From the NCBI GenBank assembly GCA_003151275.1, contig PLXC01000020.1, positions 124,001-188,000 on the forward strand: a stretch of 64,000 nucleotides of DNA, written 5' to 3'. Shown here piece after piece: positions 61,181 to 64,000 of this stretch. The stretch is from Candidatus Melainabacteria bacterium. Its GTDB lineage: Bacteria > Cyanobacteriota > Vampirovibrionia > Obscuribacterales > Obscuribacteraceae. Positions within the stretch are counted from its first letter, which is position 1. Each line of letters opens with the position of its first letter. Under the pieces are notes generated by a model, which was given only the letters and a program-made list of their open reading frames with translations, made no database searches and was not told where the DNA came from. Both the position numbers and the translations under genes were made by a program.

Positions 61181-64000
61181 CTAACTGAACAAATTAGCAT
61201 CACGGGCGGAGGCGACGAGCCAGTTGATACAACCGGGAGTGCACAATCCTCCAGCCACTCCTAGTGCTCCCAACAACACTCGCCTGATGGCACCATCCGC
61301 ACGGGTCCCCAAGCGCATGAAGCCCATAATCATCGTTGCCCCTCCCCAGGCAACGCCGAGGATCTCCATGCCGTTGGCAATGATGTTCAACAATGCCTCT
61401 AAATTGGCCAGGTTGTTAACCCTCACTGTTCCAGCGGTATTCACTCCGGTGATGAACGTGGCGTCCCCACCTTGCGGTCCGACTGATCCGTTGCTTGCGC
61501 CCTGAAGTACTGGAGCTTCCGATTGAGCAGAATCTGTCTCAGCAGTGTTATGGGCGATGGTGTGCTCAGCCGCTTGATCGATAACAATCGAGCTTACTGG
61601 TGTCAACACTCCGTACGCCAGAGCCAGGCGAGCGGCGGCACCATACTTGTGTTCACCGAGCAGTTGCATACATTGGTTGTAGGCATTCAACTGCAGCATT
61701 GCCTTTCCTTCAACTTCGGTTAGCTCACGCACTTTCACAGGCTTGGCATTAGCAGAGTTCATTGCCACAACATAGTCAATGTTGTCTGGTTGCCATTTAT
61801 CGAAGAAGCAAGCGACGTCAGTATCCAAGTTAGACTTGTGGGATACCTGCATAAATTGACCGATGTCGCTGTGATTCTTGAAGAATTCAGCAGTATCAAT
61901 TTCACCGTTTGCAATCGGCAATTCATAAAGAGCTGGATGTGCAGCGTATGGAGTTGTAATGTAAACCTCACCACTAGAGATAGGTTGTGGACCGTGGATC
62001 CATAGCACAGCACCACCTTTGGCAGAGCCGGCTTCTTCAGCAGCGTCGATCACGCTGCGCAGGTTGTTTTGACCGGCATTGAAATTCTTTTCCTCTAGAA
62101 GCTTCAGCCCTTGCTCAAGCGAGACTTTACGTGAGAGTTCTGGTTTGTCTTGTGATGCAATCATCATTTCAACGTGGTCGACAGGAATTGATTTCTTAGT
62201 CAGAGCTTGCCTTAACTTGCTCACGTGCGGTTTCATTGCCTCCGAACCATCGATTACGATCAGCAGATGCTTAGGAGCAGTGTTTTTGACCCGCGTAACA
62301 GTCTGAACAACGAACTGCGGTTTGACCATCTTGATACCTGGCTTCAAACCATGTGAATCACGATGATGATTGAGGTTGGTGGCAAGCTGATCCAACTGTT
62401 GTTGAAGACCTTGACGCCCATCCACAATTACCGTTAATTGCTGAGGCAATGGTGCGTATTGACCATGCGCCGCACGTCGCTGCTCGGCAAGACGACGCTC
62501 ATCTTGCAGCTTTAGCTTGACTGCGGTTCTGTCAAGCACTACCAGCGGCTCAGGCGCCGGACGCTCTACCGTGACCATCACCTCCGCTGATTCAAGTCGC
62601 TTACCATCAAGCATACCCACCAGGCGTTGGACGCCGTTAGAGGATCGTTTTCTCAACTCTGCAAAGTCGCTGGATATTGTCAGTGGCGAATAGAGTTGAA
62701 CGACATTCTCATTTTCGACCGAGTAGTTGGTAGCAATCAACTTCGGTAAAAGTAGAGAAGCGGTCTCACGTCCCTCTTTAGATTTGACGCTCTCAGGCTT
62801 GAGCGGCACAATCATTTTTATGTCCATCTTCAGTTGGGCCCCCGCAGGAACTGCCGAGCAGCGCAGAAGTGCTCTGCCATGACCGAGATCGGTGACAGCG
62901 GCAGACGAGCTAGCGGAACTCCAGCTCGTATCTTGCTGATTTTTTCCTGCTGTAAAGTTACCGTGAATTTGTTGACCATTCACCCACTCAGTCATCCCAG
63001 TTACCACCGCTCCTGGTGGCACGCTGATTTCAGTGCGCGCTTGATCAGTGCTATTGGATTCGTTGCCGAAAACAAACGTCCAGTCGACCGCAGTGGTAAG
63101 GGTAGCCGGCTGCACCGCCGCACTCATCTCGGAGCGCACCAGTCCAAGCCCACTTATTTTGTCGCCCACTGCATGCCTCGTTACGTAATCGTCGGGCATG
63201 ACAGCGATGTCGTTATGCTCGTCTTTGAACGAAAACGGCTTACCCGTCAGCCTGAAATATAACTCCTGGTGCGGAGTGTCTTTAATTGGAAAAAACAATC
63301 CGCACAAACCGGCTGCGCGTGAATCGGTACACTCCATGCGCAATGTTCTTTCGGAAAAAATCGGTCTCAGCCGTTCCAGGCCTTCAACGCGCTCTTGCTT
63401 GTTGGTAGAAACAGCAAGGCGTTCGGCAATTCGCACATTCCAGTTTCTGGCTTCTGAACCAACAAGGGTCAATGAGGTGAGCATCGCTCCTGCTGCCGTA
63501 TAAGCAAGAATCAGCTGGCGCGATTTGGCGAAATCACGGGTCTTCTGGAAACTGTAGACAATGTAGCCTGTAGAAATTGCTGCTGCCAGCGCCATGACTG
63601 CAAGCCAGGTAAAACCTGCGTCGAAGTCGGTGCCGATTTCTGTCTGGAGCATTGTCTGACTGCTGTAAAAGAGAGCGGCCATGGAAACTCCACATACAGA
63701 CAAAGAAGTGACCATGGCCGAACCAAGAGCAATGCCACGTTTCAGCGATAGGCGCACGTCATCATTACGCAAAGCAGACCACATAACGAAATTGGTAAAC
63801 GGAATAAGAGCGATCAACAGCAGCTCGACGACTGTCTCCACTGGATGATCGAGCAGAACGAGTGTCAGCCTTTTGGGCACAGACGCGCAACCACAAGCGA
63901 ATATGAATGCCGGGATAATCACTCCGAACATCATTACGGCAACGCCATCCATGCCCTGCCAGACTTTATATCTTTTCTGTTTGGGTTCCTGCTGAATAGG
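61181..64000 (-). CDS. VIT/VWA-type membrane protein, cut by the window edge
   Basis: At least 923 residues. The frame is open to base 64000 without a stop, and the ATG at 63952 has no clear ribosome binding site, so the true start probably lies outside the window. Two to four hydrophobic spans lie in the first ~170 residues, and two more lie near the C-terminus. The central part has a VIT-like sequence (VDWTFVFGNE, ISVPPGAVVTGMTEWVNGQ; about 270-350), then a VWA-like segment HLLIVIDGSEAMKPHVSKLR with an incomplete metal site (DxSxA). Such proteins are envelope-anchored adhesion or scaffolding factors. The function is unknown. Confidence 0.7.
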   Translation of the reverse strand, partial: PIQQEPKQKRYKVWQGMDGVAVMMFGVIIPAFIFACGCASVPKRLTLVLLDHPVETVVELLLIALIPFTNFVMWSALRNDDVRLSLKRGIALGSAMVTSLSVCGVSMAALFYSSQTMLQTEIGTDFDAGFTWLAVMALAAAISTGYIVYSFQKTRDFAKSRQLILAYTAAGAMLTSLTLVGSEARNWNVRIAERLAVSTNKQERVEGLERLRPIFSERTLRMECTDSRAAGLCGLFFPIKDTPHQELYFRLTGKPFSFKDEHNDIAVMPDDYVTRHAVGDKISGLGLVRSEMSAAVQPATLTTAVDWTFVFGNESNSTDQARTEISVPPGAVVTGMTEWVNGQQIHGNFTAGKNQQDTSWSSASSSAAVTDLGHGRALLRCSAVPAGAQLKMDIKMIVPLKPESVKSKEGRETASLLLPKLIATNYSVENENVVQLYSPLTISSDFAELRKRSSNGVQRLVGMLDGKRLESAEVMVTVERPAPEPLVVLDRTAVKLKLQDERRLAEQRRAAHGQYAPLPQQLTVIVDGRQGLQQQLDQLATNLNHHRDSHGLKPGIKMVKPQFVVQTVTRVKNTAPKHLLIVIDGSEAMKPHVSKLRQALTKKSIPVDHVEMMIASQDKPELSRKVSLEQGLKLLEEKNFNAGQNNLRSVIDAAEEAGSAKGGAVLWIHGPQPISSGEVYITTPYAAHPALYELPIANGEIDTAEFFKNHSDIGQFMQVSHKSNLDTDVACFFDKWQPDNIDYVVAMNSANAKPVKVRELTEVEGKAMLQLNAYNQCMQLLGEHKYGAAARLALAYGVLTPVSSIVIDQAAEHTIAHNTAETDSAQSEAPVLQGASNGSVGPQGGDATFITGVNTAGTVRVNNLANLEALLNIIANGMEILGVAWGGATMIMGFMRLGTRADGAIRRVLLGALGVAGGLCTPGCINWLVASARDANLFS

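Noticed and set aside
1..64000. CRISPR array, rRNA, replication origin or prophage
   Set aside because: No regularly spaced direct repeats, rRNA-like stretches, DnaA-box clusters or phage structural genes were seen.

Overview
The window reads as chromosome from a free-living, non-photosynthetic bacterium. Base composition looks roughly balanced, genes are densely packed, and several start at GTG or TTG. The gene mix suggests a non-photosynthetic relative of Cyanobacteria (Vampirovibrionia/Melainabacteria, possibly Obscuribacterales): a fused gamma-alpha 2-oxoacid:ferredoxin oxidoreductase, pyruvate phosphate dikinase with its regulator, kinesin-light-chain-type TPR proteins, Ser/Thr kinases with N-terminal membrane segments, and large secreted-type repeat proteins. 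This assignment is inference, because the window holds no rRNA or other marker gene.

Layout. 0-9 kb: a 30-residue membrane microprotein, an ABC1/UbiB-type kinase, and a minus-strand run korA-korB-(172 aa)-peroxiredoxin, then a benzoylformate-decarboxylase-like TPP enzyme and a GNAT acetyltransferase. 9-12 kb: hypoxanthine phosphoribosyltransferase, a pilin-like membrane protein and an NCS1 nucleobase permease (purine uptake and salvage). 12-18 kb: an XRE regulator, an M16 peptidase pair (one active, one lacking the zinc motif), mtnP, and a C-terminal processing protease. 18-25 kb: a BioD-like ATPase, the ppdK regulatory kinase/phosphatase, ppdK, a TPR protein, a double-ACT regulator and peptide deformylase. 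25-31 kb: two overlapping membrane Ser/Thr kinases, a frameshifted TnpB element and an SDR. 31-37 kb: a TPR-like protein, a receiver-domain protein overlapping a membrane protein, and the nadC-nadA-nadB NAD synthesis operon. 37-48 kb: secreted and membrane proteins, an NrtR-type Nudix regulator, an AI-2E-type permease, and a GtrA protein with no normal start codon. 48-61 kb: an AT-rich mutasome (imuA-imuB ... dnaE2) split by about 6.5 kb carrying two very large repeat proteins. The right edge cuts a VIT/VWA-type membrane protein.

The most notable non-coding signal is a dyad built on AAACCGATATCGGTTT. It occurs at least seven times, always between genes, and its flanks change symmetrically from copy to copy. 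Two copies lie within about 20 bases of a start codon. This looks like the binding site of an unidentified regulator, or a small dispersed palindromic element. Other structured sites are a 38-base near-perfect palindrome at 12346-12383, a candidate NAD-operon operator at 37216-37232, twin hairpins before korA, and a 24-base dispersed hairpin repeat at 22998 and 51315. No tRNA, rRNA, CRISPR array or replication origin was recognised.
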